The notes beneath the pieces were generated by a model. It made no database searches. It was not told the origin of the DNA and saw only the letters and a list, made by a program, of their open reading frames with translations. A DNA stretch of 64,000 nt. Source: Celeribacter sp. HF31 (lineage in GTDB: Bacteria; Pseudomonadota; Alphaproteobacteria; Rhodobacterales; Rhodobacteraceae). The DNA is taken from NCBI RefSeq assembly GCF_011806455.1, contig NZ_JAATOT010000008.1:62001-126000 (forward strand). The letters are read 5' to 3'. The position numbers and the translations under genes were made by a program. Positions 8,962 to 17,467 of this stretch are shown piece by piece (the first letter of the stretch is position 1; every line of letters begins with the position of its first letter).

Positions 8962-9098
8962 TTTTGATAATGTATTTTAAAACAGTATGTTGCTGGTTTT
9001 TATTGCGGTGAATTCCGACGTTTCACCGGAGCCGTGAGGCTGGATTTGCCTCCTGGTATGTGCCAGAAAGGCCCGGACAAATGCAAAGGATGGCACCA

Positions 9099-9572
9099 AT
9101 GACCCTCATAACTTCTCCCCAGACCGGCACCTGCCGCTGCGGTGCTGTCGAGATTGAGGTGTCAAAAGCCCCCGTGATGACCGCCGCCTGCCATTGCTCG
9201 GGCTGTCAGAAAATGAGCGCCAGCGCCTTTTCCCTCACGGCCATGGTGCCTGCCGAGGGGGTGCGCGTTGCAAAGGGCGAAGTGGTCAAGGGCGGGGCCA
9301 AAGGGCCCGATCTCGACCATTACTTCTGTCCGAAGTGCATGACATGGATGTTCACCCGCATCACAGGGTTCGAGGCGCTGGTGAACATTCGCCCGACGAT
9401 GTTCGATCTGACGGACGCGGAGGTGGCGGGCTGGGCCACGCCCTTTATCGAAACCATGGTGGAGAACAAGCTGCCCTGGGCCGACACGCCCGCGCCGCAT
9501 AAATTCGACGCTATGCCGGATATGGACAGCTTTCCCCAGTTGCTCGCCGCCTTCGCTCAGCGGGCCCTCTGA
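9099..9572 (+). CDS. GFA (CENP-V/glutathione-dependent formaldehyde-activating) family protein
   Basis: Small zinc protein of 157 residues with the GFA fold. The zinc ligands are visible as GTCRCGAVE near the N-terminus, CHCSGCQ after one strand, and FCPKCMTWMF in the second half, giving the usual three Cys pairs. Reactions of this family are mostly unknown, and few members really act on formaldehyde. The ATG at 9099 is preferred because AAGGA lies eight bases upstream; the frame is open back to an ATG at 9060 that lacks a ribosome binding site. A decayed member of the same family lies at 32557-32856. Confidence 0.87.
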   Translation: MTLITSPQTGTCRCGAVEIEVSKAPVMTAACHCSGCQKMSASAFSLTAMVPAEGVRVAKGEVVKGGAKGPDLDHYFCPKCMTWMFTRITGFEALVNIRPTMFDLTDAEVAGWATPFIETMVENKLPWADTPAPHKFDAMPDMDSFPQLLAAFAQRAL

Positions 9573-9590
9573 CGGCGACGAGGGAGGGGA

Positions 9591-10841
9591 TCAGCCCTCG
9601 GCTGCCAATCCCACCAGCTCAAGGCACAGTTCCGTCGCCAGCGCCATATCCTGCACCGAAATCCACTCCAACGGCCCGTGGATGTTCTGCATGCCGGTAA
9701 AGATATTCGGCGTCGGCACCCCCATTTCGGTGAGCCGCGAACCATCCGTCCCGCCCCGGATCGGCACCGACAAGGGCGCGATCCCAAGTTTGCGACAGGC
9801 GTCGCGCGCCAGATCGACGGGCGTCATATCCTCCTCCAGCCAATAGCGCATGTTGCGATATTGCGGCGTGATTTTACAGGTGATCTCGGCCCGCGGCTCG
9901 GTGGCGGCGACGGCCTCGCAGACCTTGCGGACGATCTCACCTTTCTCCGCCAATCCCTCGCGTTCGAAATCGCGTAGGATCAGGGTGATTTTCATCTCGG
10001 ACGAGCCGCCCACCATATCGGTGGCATGGATAAAGCCTTCGGTTCCGTCGGTGGTCTCCGGCACCATGACCGATTGCGGCAGGGTCTGAATGATTTTCGA
10101 GGCCAGATGAATGGCATTCACCAACTTGTCCTTGGCCTGACCGGGGTGGATTGAGACACCTTTGACGATAATCTCGGCGCCATCGGCGGAGAAGGTCTCA
10201 TAGACAATCTCGCCCACCTCACCACCGTCGAACGTATAGGCGAAATCGGCGGCCAGATCTTTCGGCAGCGCCGCGTCCACCCCGCGCCCGATCTCTTCGT
10301 CGGGCGTAAAGGCGATGCGCAGCGGTGGGTGTTGGATTTCAGGGTTGGCCAACAAATGCTTCGCCGCCGTCATGATGATCGCCACGCCCGCCTTGTCATC
10401 GCCACCCAAAAGCGTGGTGCCGGAGGCGGTGATGATGTCGTGGCCCTGTTTTTCCGCCAAATAGGGAAATTCGTCAGGTGAAAGGATCAGCTCCGCATTG
10501 TCGGGATAGGTGATGTCGCCGCCGTTATAGCCCTTGATCACGCGGGGTTTGACGCCTGTGGCGTTGAACTGCGGCGCGGTGTCGACATGGGCCAGAAGCC
10601 CGACGGTCGGTCCGGGGGCTGTGCCGGGAAGGGTCGCCAAAACCGTGCCGTAGTCGGTGATTTCCACATCCTCGGCGCCGATGTCTTTCAATTCTGCCTC
10701 CAACAGCCGCAGCATGTCATATTGCCGCTCTGTGCTGGGAGACGTGGGGGAATTCGCATCGCTCTGGCTGTCGATCGCGGCATAGCGCATCAGACGGGTT
10801 TCAAGTTCGTCATCAAAGCGGGTTTTGCTGTCCTGTGGCAT
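9591..10841 (-). CDS. pepT: Peptidase T (tripeptide aminopeptidase), M20B
   Basis: Cytosolic zinc aminopeptidase releasing N-terminal residues from tripeptides. Metal-ligand motifs of the M20B family are all visible: LLAHVDTAP (first His/Asp), LLGGDDKAGVA (bridging Asp), FTPDEEIGRG (catalytic Glu pair), YTFDGG, and RGGTDGSRLTEMG near the end (GGTDG, a PepT hallmark). The 416 residues match the family length. The start at 10841 has AAAGGACAGCCG just upstream. Convergent with the GFA gene and divergent from glnE. Confidence 0.95.
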   Translation of the reverse strand: MPQDSKTRFDDELETRLMRYAAIDSQSDANSPTSPSTERQYDMLRLLEAELKDIGAEDVEITDYGTVLATLPGTAPGPTVGLLAHVDTAPQFNATGVKPRVIKGYNGGDITYPDNAELILSPDEFPYLAEKQGHDIITASGTTLLGGDDKAGVAIIMTAAKHLLANPEIQHPPLRIAFTPDEEIGRGVDAALPKDLAADFAYTFDGGEVGEIVYETFSADGAEIIVKGVSIHPGQAKDKLVNAIHLASKIIQTLPQSVMVPETTDGTEGFIHATDMVGGSSEMKITLILRDFEREGLAEKGEIVRKVCEAVAATEPRAEITCKITPQYRNMRYWLEEDMTPVDLARDACRKLGIAPLSVPIRGGTDGSRLTEMGVPTPNIFTGMQNIHGPLEWISVQDMALATELCLELVGLAAEG

Positions 10842-10996
10842 CGGCTGTCCTTTGTCTTTGCGACCAGAGGGCGCGTCTCGGGCCCGAGAGTCAAGACACA
10901 CCCCCGCGCAGCCCCTTTGCCGTCGTGAACACACGTCGAATGCACTTGCACTTCGGGTGAAAAATCCGCTCTTTTAAGACAGTTGGAGGAGCAGCC

Positions 10997-13777
10997 ATGA
11001 CGTTTGAATCCCGGATCACCCGAAGCCCGCGCGCCTATGACCCGGAGCGCGGCGCCGAAGCCCGCATGGCCCTGCCGGAGCTCTCGGGCGCCGTGGCGGA
11101 GGTGATCGAAGGCGCGGCCGGATCGGCGCCCTATCTGCATGGCTTGATCCTGAAAGAGGCGGACTGGCTGGCCGGCGCGCTGGACGATCCTGAGGCGGCG
11201 CTCACGGCGGAAATCACCAGGATCGAAGCGCTGCCCTTCGACCAAATTAACGGCGGGCTGCGACAAGCCAAACGCCGCGTGGCGCTCTTGTCCGCGCTTT
11301 GCGATCTGGGGGGCGTCTGGGGCCTCTTCGAGGTCACCGGCGCGCTGTCACTCTTGGCGGACCGCGCCACCCATGTGGCGATCCGGGCGCATGTGGCGCG
11401 CGAGATCACCCGTGGCAAAATCCCCGGCCAGACCGAAGACGACATCGAGAGCTGTGGCGGCATGTTCGCGCTCGCCATGGGCAAACATGGGGCAGGGGAG
11501 CTGAACTATTCCTCTGACATCGACCTCATCTGCCTGTTTGACGAAAGCCGTTTCGACGGTGTCGACCAGATGGAGGCGCGCGCCGGATTCATCCGTGCCA
11601 CGCGCAAGGCGATGGCCTCTTTGTCCGATCTGACCGGCGAAGGGTACGTGTTCCGCACCGACCTGCGCCTGCGGCCCGACCCGTCGGTGACGCCCGTCTG
11701 TTTCGCCATGGAGGCCGCGGAGCGCTATTATGAAAGCGTCGGGCGCACCTGGGAGCGCGCGGCCTATATCAAGGCCCGCACCTGCGCCGGCGACATGGCG
11801 GCGGGCGCGCGGTTTCTCAAGGATCTGACACCCTTCGTTTGGCGCAAACACCTCGATTTCAACGCCATTCGTGAGACCCACGACATGCGGTTGAAAATCC
11901 GCGCGCATAAAGGACTTGGCGGCGCGCTTTGCCTCGAAGGTCACAATATGAAACTGGGCTATGGCGGCATTCGCGAGATCGAGTTTTTCGCCCAGACCCG
12001 GCAGTTGATCGCGGGCGGGCGCGACCCCGATCTGCGGCTGCGCGAAACCGTGCCCGCGCTCAAGGTGCTCGCGGAAAAGGGCTGGGTGGAGGCCGAGGTC
12101 GCCGCGACTTTGGGCACCGATTACATGGCGCATCGCGAGGTCGAACACCGGCTTCAGATGCTGCGCGATCAACAGACCCATAGTTTGCCGACGGCGCCTG
12201 AAGAATTCGACCGCCTGGCCGCGCTCATGGGCACCACAGTGCCCGAGATGCGCGCCGAGATCGCCGAGCGCTGCGAACGGGTCAACGCGTTGACCGAGGA
12301 TTTTTTTGCGCCCGGGGAGGCCGCACCCGCGCCGGAGCTCACGTCAGAAGAGGCCGAAATCGCCGCGCGCTGGTCGACCTATCCCTGTCTGCGCACCCCG
12401 CGCGCGCAGGAGATTTTCACCCGGCTCAAACCCGAGCTTTTGCACCGCATCCAAAACCTCGACAAACCCTCGGAGGCGCTCACCCATCTCGACGGGTTTC
12501 TCAAAGGACTGCCCTCCGGCGTGCAGCTTTTCGCGCTCTTCGAAGCCAATCCGCAGCTCATTGACCTGATTCTCGACATCGTCTCCACAGCCCCCCATCT
12601 GGCGCGCTACCTGTCGCGCAACGCGAGTGTGCTGGATGCGGTGATCGGCGGCGGGTTCTTTGCGCCTTGGCCGGGACGCGAGACCCTGGCGGAGGAGTTG
12701 GCCGCGCATCTGGAAGCTTCGGGCGATTATGAGCGCCAACTCGATGCCTGTCGCCGCTGGGCCAAGGAATGGCACTTCCGCGTCGGTGTCCATCAGCTGC
12801 GCGATCTGATCACCGCCGATCAGGCGGGCGCGCAATATTGCGATGTTGCGGCGGCCTGTGTGGCGGCGCTTTACCCGCCGGTCGTGGCGGAATTTTCCCG
12901 CAAACATGGCACACCGCCGGGGCGCGGCGCGATGGTTCTGGGCATGGGCTCTCTGGGCGCAGGGCGGCTGACCGCGGCCTCCGATCTCGACATGATCGTG
13001 ATCTATGACGCGGGCGGCGTGGAGGCTTCTGAGGGGCGTAAACCCCTGCCGTCGCGGACTTATTACGCGCGTCTGACGCAAGCGCTGATCACCGCGATCA
13101 CCGCCCAGACCGCCGAAGGGCGGCTCTATGAGGTCGATATGCGGCTCCGCCCGTCCGGCAAACAGGGGCCTGTGGCGACCTCATTCGAAAGCTTCATGAG
13201 CTATCAGATGAAGGAGGCCTGGGTCTGGGAACATCTGGCGCTCACGCGCGGACATCCGATTGCGGGCGATCCGGATCTTTGCCGTGCGGTGGATGATTTC
13301 CGCAGCGATCTCATTGCGGGGCCCAAAGACGAATCCCGCATCCGTCAGGAAACCCGCGAGATGCGCGCGCGTCTGGCGGAGGCTAAACCGGGCAGCGATT
13401 GGGATCCGAAAAACGGCCCCGGTCGGATGATGGACATCGAGCTTCTGGCCGAATCCGCCGCGCTTTTGGCGGGCAGTGCAGAGCAGGACATTTATGCCCA
13501 ACTGGGCGCCGGGCGGGCGACGGAGTGGCTGTCGGGCGATGACTATGCGTTGCTGGTCGAGACCTATCGGCTGATGTGGCGGCTGCAATCGGCGGCGCGG
13601 CTGTTGACCGGCGAAAAGCTCGATCCTGAAGCGATCGGTGCGGGCGGGCGTGAGTTCCTGCGCCGCTCGAACGGGGCGGTGTCGATGGAGGCGCTGTCAG
13701 AAGAACTGCGCAGCCGGTCCGAAGCTGCCGCCCGCGCGATTGCGGAGATTTTGGCGCGCCCGGTGTCGGGGGGGTGA
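10997..13777 (+). CDS. glnE: Bifunctional glutamine synthetase adenylyltransferase/deadenylase
   Basis: Adds or removes AMP on glutamine synthetase in response to nitrogen status through PII. The 926 residues contain the two repeated nucleotidyltransferase halves expected. The N-terminal deadenylase site is GELNYSSDIDLICLFD around residue 170; the C-terminal adenylase site is GMGSLGAGRLTAASDLDM around residue 650. Each is followed by a helical domain. Both halves keep their Asp pairs, so both activities should be intact. ATG at 10997 is preceded by TTGGAGGAGCAGCC. A short gene follows almost without gap. Confidence 0.96.
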   Translation: MTFESRITRSPRAYDPERGAEARMALPELSGAVAEVIEGAAGSAPYLHGLILKEADWLAGALDDPEAALTAEITRIEALPFDQINGGLRQAKRRVALLSALCDLGGVWGLFEVTGALSLLADRATHVAIRAHVAREITRGKIPGQTEDDIESCGGMFALAMGKHGAGELNYSSDIDLICLFDESRFDGVDQMEARAGFIRATRKAMASLSDLTGEGYVFRTDLRLRPDPSVTPVCFAMEAAERYYESVGRTWERAAYIKARTCAGDMAAGARFLKDLTPFVWRKHLDFNAIRETHDMRLKIRAHKGLGGALCLEGHNMKLGYGGIREIEFFAQTRQLIAGGRDPDLRLRETVPALKVLAEKGWVEAEVAATLGTDYMAHREVEHRLQMLRDQQTHSLPTAPEEFDRLAALMGTTVPEMRAEIAERCERVNALTEDFFAPGEAAPAPELTSEEAEIAARWSTYPCLRTPRAQEIFTRLKPELLHRIQNLDKPSEALTHLDGFLKGLPSGVQLFALFEANPQLIDLILDIVSTAPHLARYLSRNASVLDAVIGGGFFAPWPGRETLAEELAAHLEASGDYERQLDACRRWAKEWHFRVGVHQLRDLITADQAGAQYCDVAAACVAALYPPVVAEFSRKHGTPPGRGAMVLGMGSLGAGRLTAASDLDMIVIYDAGGVEASEGRKPLPSRTYYARLTQALITAITAQTAEGRLYEVDMRLRPSGKQGPVATSFESFMSYQMKEAWVWEHLALTRGHPIAGDPDLCRAVDDFRSDLIAGPKDESRIRQETREMRARLAEAKPGSDWDPKNGPGRMMDIELLAESAALLAGSAEQDIYAQLGAGRATEWLSGDDYALLVETYRLMWRLQSAARLLTGEKLDPEAIGAGGREFLRRSNGAVSMEALSEELRSRSEAAARAIAEILARPVSGG

Positions 13778-13782
13778 GCGAG

Positions 13783-14076
13783 ATGACAGAGACAAATCCC
13801 TTTCCTCTGGATTTCCCCGCCGTGGACCTGGCCATTGACCCGGAGGGCATGATCCTTGCCGCCTATCGCAATGAGGCGATGGGGATCGATGAGGCGCGGA
13901 CGATCTATCTCGACTGGGCGTTCCGACTTGGCCCACGCGTCTCGACGAGCACGGCGATCCGGCGGCTCTTGGCGCTTTATGCGCCGCAGGTCGGGCCAGG
14001 GCATCCGATGACCCATGTGCTGCGCGAGGGGCTAAAACGCACGCAGCAGGCGGTGCCGCGCGCCTGGGAAGGATGA
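13783..14076 (+). CDS. Conserved hypothetical protein downstream of glnE, 97 aa
   Basis: Short soluble protein that begins within a few bases of the glnE stop codon, so it is surely cotranscribed and probably translationally coupled. ATG 13783 is preferred, with the G-rich stretch ending at 13773 as ribosome binding site; a GTG at 13774 that overlaps the glnE stop is an alternative. The sequence (MILAAYRNEAMGIDEARTIY and LDWAFRLGPRVS) looks helical. No family recognised; short genes in this position are common behind glnE in Rhodobacteraceae. Confidence 0.75.
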   Translation: MTETNPFPLDFPAVDLAIDPEGMILAAYRNEAMGIDEARTIYLDWAFRLGPRVSTSTAIRRLLALYAPQVGPGHPMTHVLREGLKRTQQAVPRAWEG

Positions 14077-14245
14077 ATTTTCAAGAATAATCCTTCGATT
14101 TGTCTCGATTTGTCACAGAAATTGTCACATGCGCTGCCGGTTTCGTTCAGACCCTGTTCACCTTTGCGGCGGATCATCTGCGTTAAAAACCATTCAACGC
14201 CCAATGAACGCACAGCCTGAAATTTCGGGGACAAAGGATATTCGC

Positions 14246-14743
14246 ATGAGGATCAAACGTCTGAACGGCATGTTCACGGTGGCCACGCAGCTTGAGCCAT
14301 CCAAAATTCAAAAAGTCGCCGAAAAAGGCTATAAGACAATCATCTGCAATCGTCCCAACGGCGAGGGCGCCGACCAGCCGGGCTTTGACGAGATCACCCG
14401 CATCGCGTCGAAATTCGGGCTGAAAACCGTTTACATTCCGATCCAACTGGGCGGCGCCAGTGCGGCGGATCATGCCGCCTTTGCCCGCGCCATCGAAGAG
14501 ATGCCGAAACCGATCCTGGCTTATTGCCGGTCGGGCACCCGCTCCGCGACGCTCTGGTCGCATTGGGAGCAGGAGATGTCAGAGCATCAAGGTCGGGAAC
14601 AGCGTGTCGACGCCATGCAGGCCGGAGGGTTGGCCCCCGGCAACACCTCCATCGACGGCAGGCGCGCCCTGACACCGACGCGCGGCGGTGCGCCGCAGAG
14701 GCCGCGTGAGGGCGACGTCACCGAGATGCGCCGCCGGGCGTGA
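14246..14743 (+). CDS. DUF442/TIGR01244 family phosphatase-like sulfurtransferase-associated protein
   Basis: 165 residues with the cysteine-phosphatase-like fold of the TIGR01244/DUF442 family. The P-loop-like motif is ILAYCRSGTRSATLW, with the nucleophile Cys followed by Gly-Thr-Arg, and the family-typical VAEKGYKTIICNRPNGE near the start. Members are often linked to persulfide metabolism (Blh, part of ETHE1 fusions), but substrate is unknown here. The start at 14246 is favoured by AAAGGA six bases upstream. The last 50 residues (from about EHQGREQ) are a low-complexity basic tail rich in Arg, Gly and Pro, absent from the core family. Confidence 0.82.
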   Translation: MRIKRLNGMFTVATQLEPSKIQKVAEKGYKTIICNRPNGEGADQPGFDEITRIASKFGLKTVYIPIQLGGASAADHAAFARAIEEMPKPILAYCRSGTRSATLWSHWEQEMSEHQGREQRVDAMQAGGLAPGNTSIDGRRALTPTRGGAPQRPREGDVTEMRRRA

Positions 14744-14757
14744 TGAGGTCGTGAGCC

Positions 14758-15399
14758 TTAGCGGGGCAGGGCAGCCGCCTCGCGGGCCAGCTCCTCGATG
14801 GCTTTCCAATCGCCTTTCTCCACCAGATCGGCGGGCGCAACCCAGCTTCCGCCGACGCAGAGCGTGTTGGACAGCGACAGGTAGTCATTGGCATTTTTGA
14901 GCGAGACCCCCCCCGTCGGGCAGAATTTCATCTGCGGCAAAGGTGCGCCGATGGCCTTGAGCGCGGGGGCGCCGCCGTTGGCCTCCGCCGGAAAGAATTT
15001 CGCGACCGTGTAGCCGCGCTCCAATAGGCGCATGACGTCGGAGGCGGTCGAAGTCCCGGCCAAAAGCGGCAGATCAGCGGCCTCGCAGGCGTCCAAAAGC
15101 GTGTCGGTCGCACCGGGGGAGACACCGAAGGTCGCGCCCGCCGCGATGGCATCACTCACATCTTTGGGTGTCAAAAGCGTGCCCGCGCCGACCACGCCCC
15201 CCTCGACCTTGGCCATCTCACGGATCACGTCCAAGGCGACCGGCGTGCGCAGAGTGACCTCCAGCGCCGGCAGACCGCCCGCGACCAAAGCCTCGGCCAA
15301 GGGTCGGGCATGAGCCACGTCTTTGACGACGAGCACGGGGATGACGGGGGCGAGGCCACAGACCTCTGCGGATTTCAGGCTGGCGTCCTGCGGGGTCAT
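14758..15399 (-). CDS. eda: KDPG/KHG aldolase (2-dehydro-3-deoxyphosphogluconate aldolase)
   Basis: Class I aldolase that splits 2-keto-3-deoxy-6-phosphogluconate into pyruvate and glyceraldehyde-3-phosphate, the last step of the Entner-Doudoroff pathway. The Schiff-base lysine lies in AKFFPAE, the general-base glutamate in ALEVTLRT, and the phosphate-binding segment in CPTGGVSLKN. The 213 residues are the normal length. The start at 15399 has AGGAG five bases upstream. A TTAGCGCTAA palindrome lies 40 bp upstream; the same sequence precedes edd. Confidence 0.96.
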   Translation of the reverse strand: MTPQDASLKSAEVCGLAPVIPVLVVKDVAHARPLAEALVAGGLPALEVTLRTPVALDVIREMAKVEGGVVGAGTLLTPKDVSDAIAAGATFGVSPGATDTLLDACEAADLPLLAGTSTASDVMRLLERGYTVAKFFPAEANGGAPALKAIGAPLPQMKFCPTGGVSLKNANDYLSLSNTLCVGGSWVAPADLVEKGDWKAIEELAREAAALPR

Positions 15400-15438
15400 G
15401 GGGGCTCCTGTCGGCTGTTTGCAGTATCTCAATATTTG

Positions 15439-15448
15439 TTAGCGCTAA
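15439..15448. promoter_or_regulatory. TTAGCGCTAA operator upstream of eda
   Basis: A perfect 10-bp palindrome with a central CG, typical of LacI/GalR-family operators. It lies between divergent eda and the Old Yellow Enzyme gene, so it could act on both. The identical core occurs upstream of edd at 19401-19410. Confidence 0.7.
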
Positions 15449-15631
15449 AAGCGTTGCGGTGAAAGGCCTAACACGGGCCGCATTCTCTCAAAGCCTCTCA
15501 GCCTGAGCGATTTTGTCAAGCCACCCCCGCGGGGCTTGTCACATGTTTTCCCCCGCTTACATCAGCGCGACACTCTATTCGCCATCACGCACAGACCAAA
15601 CGCACCCTCCACAACGCTTAGGAGCGCAGAT

Positions 15632-16756
15632 ATGACTGCACCAAAAACATCAGCGACCGAAACGCTCTTTCGGCCCTTCACCCACAAAGGCCTCAGCCTC
15701 AAAAACCGCATCGTCATGGCGCCGATGACCCGAAGCATGACCGACGGCGGCATTCCGGGGCCTGAAAATGCCGCTTATTACGCCCGCCGCGCATCTCATG
15801 AGGTCGGGCTGATCCTCTCTGAGGGCACGGTGATCAACCGCCCGGCGTCGCGCAACGATCCGGGTATTCCGTTCTTTCACGGCCCTGAGGCGCTGTCGGG
15901 CTGGAACCGGGTGATCGAGGCGGTCCATGCCGAGGGCGGCAAGATGGGGCCGCAGATCTGGCACACCGGGTCGACCCGCGCAGGCAAATGGGAACCGGAG
16001 GCACCGGTGGAAAGCCCCTCCGCCCTTGTCGGTCCCGACGATCCGCGCGGTGTTGCGATGACGGAGGCCGACATCGAGGCCGCGATCGCCGCCTATGCAG
16101 AGGCCGCGAAGGCTGCCAAAGAGTTGGGCTTTGATGTGGCCGAGCTGCACGGCGCGCATGGCTATCTGATTGACCAGTTCTTCTGGGCGGGCACCAACCT
16201 GCGCGACGATCATTGGGGAGGGGCCACCATCGAAGAGCGGTCGCGCTTTGCCGTCGCCGTGGTTAAGGCCGTGCGCGCCGCCGTCGGTCCCGATTTTCCG
16301 ATCATTTTGCGTCTGAGCCAGTGGAAACAACAGGACTATGGTGTGAAACTGGCCGCCGATCCGGCGGAGATGGAGCGCTGGCTTGTGCCTCTGGTCGAAG
16401 CCGGCGTCGACATTCTGCACTGTTCGCAGCGTCGGTTCTGGGAGCCGGAATTCCCGGAGATCGACGGCGAAGAGGGGCTGAACTTTGCCGGTTGGGCCAA
16501 GAAAATCACCGGTGTGCCGACGATTTCCGTGGGCTCCGTCGGGCTGTCGGGCGAGTTCCTCGCGGCTTTCGGTGGCGAAAGCTCAAAGGTGACGCCGCTC
16601 GACAATCTGGTGAAACGGATGGAGGCGGAGGAGTTCGATCTGATCGCCGTGGGCCGCGCGCTTTTATCGGATTACGCCTGGGCCGAAAAAGTCAAACGCG
16701 GCGCGATGGATGAGCTGAGCGGGTTTGATCCGGCGGCTCTGGGGCAGTTGCTCTAA
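15632..16756 (+). CDS. Old Yellow Enzyme family NADH:flavin oxidoreductase
   Basis: FMN-containing TIM-barrel ene-reductase, 374 residues. It opens with LFRPFTHKGLSLKNRIVMAPMTRS, where the FMN is bound. The substrate-binding His pair is in ELHGAHGYLIDQFFW, followed by TNLRDDHWGG, and the C-terminal phosphate-binding part is GVPTISVGSVGLSG then LIAVGRALLSDYAW. Substrate is unknown; relatives reduce activated alkenes, nitro compounds or maleimides. ATG 15632 has AGGAG eight bases upstream; an in-frame upstream extension is less likely. It diverges from eda. Confidence 0.92.
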   Translation: MTAPKTSATETLFRPFTHKGLSLKNRIVMAPMTRSMTDGGIPGPENAAYYARRASHEVGLILSEGTVINRPASRNDPGIPFFHGPEALSGWNRVIEAVHAEGGKMGPQIWHTGSTRAGKWEPEAPVESPSALVGPDDPRGVAMTEADIEAAIAAYAEAAKAAKELGFDVAELHGAHGYLIDQFFWAGTNLRDDHWGGATIEERSRFAVAVVKAVRAAVGPDFPIILRLSQWKQQDYGVKLAADPAEMERWLVPLVEAGVDILHCSQRRFWEPEFPEIDGEEGLNFAGWAKKITGVPTISVGSVGLSGEFLAAFGGESSKVTPLDNLVKRMEAEEFDLIAVGRALLSDYAWAEKVKRGAMDELSGFDPAALGQLL

Positions 16757-16770
16757 TCCCACGTTGTCCT

Positions 16771-16811
16771 AAGCCTCCCCGGTTCTGATGTTATCGGGGA
16801 GGCTTTTCTTT
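16771..16811 (+). terminator. Rho-independent terminator after the Old Yellow Enzyme gene
   Basis: Stem AAGCCTCCCCG (16771-16781) / CGGGGAGGCTT (16795-16805), 11 bp perfect, followed by TTCTTT. Confidence 0.92.
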
Positions 16812-16897
16812 GCCGCAATTTCCTGCGACACTCAGCCTCTCGGGATAAGGAGATTTATGCGCAGAAAATCAGCAACGCCTTTTAGGGCATGACGCGT

Positions 16898-16950
16898 GAC
16901 CCACTTCACGAAACACAGTGGGTCGCATGATTTTCTATGCGCATATGCGC
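16898..16950. promoter_or_regulatory. Inverted repeat and 12-bp palindrome upstream of the GNAT gene
   Basis: GACCCACT / AGTGGGTC (16898-16905, 16917-16924) with an 11-base centre, then the perfect palindrome GCGCATATGCGC (16939-16950), both within 75 bp of the start codon at 16969. Likely protein-binding sites; regulator unknown. Confidence 0.45.
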
Positions 16951-16968
16951 TTTTTCTGAGAGTTTCTC

Positions 16969-17448
16969 ATGACACAGTTTATCACACAGACCGACATCAC
17001 CCTCCGCCCATTTGAGGCCGGAGACACCATGGCTTTGTCCGACATCTGGCGCAGAGCGTCTGAACGCGCACATCCGTTTTTCACCTCCGCCCAGCTCGAT
17101 GAGCAACAGGTTCAGGTGGAGCGAACCTACCTGCCCAAGGCCGAAACCTGGGTTGCGCTGCGTGGGGCGTCGCCGCTTGGCTTTATTGGTCTGTTGCCAG
17201 ACCCGGAAAGTACAGCGAAGGGCGCGATCATCGGCGGGCTGTTCGTCGCTCCAGAGGCGCAGGGGCAGGGCGTCGGGCGGTTGCTTGTCGACCATGCGCG
17301 CGGGCTGAAACATCACCTGAGCCTTGAGGTCTACGAGACCAATCTGGCGGCGTGTGGATTCTATGCCCGGCTCGGTTTTCACCAAGTCGGGCGTCGGGAG
17401 AGCGATGACAATGGTTTGCCTTTCCCGCTTTTGAAACTCGTGCTGTAA
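16969..17448 (+). CDS. GNAT family N-acetyltransferase, 159 aa
   Basis: Acetyl-CoA-dependent acetyltransferase of unknown substrate. The acetyl-CoA loop is visible as GLFVAPEAQGQGVGRLL (motif A, Q-x-x-G-x-G/A pattern), followed by motif B around YETNLAACGFYARLGF. The N-terminal region TLRPFEAGDTMALSDIWRRA is typical. Single-gene unit, convergent with edd. Confidence 0.9.
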   Translation: MTQFITQTDITLRPFEAGDTMALSDIWRRASERAHPFFTSAQLDEQQVQVERTYLPKAETWVALRGASPLGFIGLLPDPESTAKGAIIGGLFVAPEAQGQGVGRLLVDHARGLKHHLSLEVYETNLAACGFYARLGFHQVGRRESDDNGLPFPLLKLVL

Positions 17449-17467
17449 CGCGGGGCCGGGCGTGCGC

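Noticed and set aside
9060-9098. Earlier start codon for the GFA protein
   Set aside because: No ribosome binding site before 9060, whereas AAGGA fits the ATG at 9099, and the family starts near that point.
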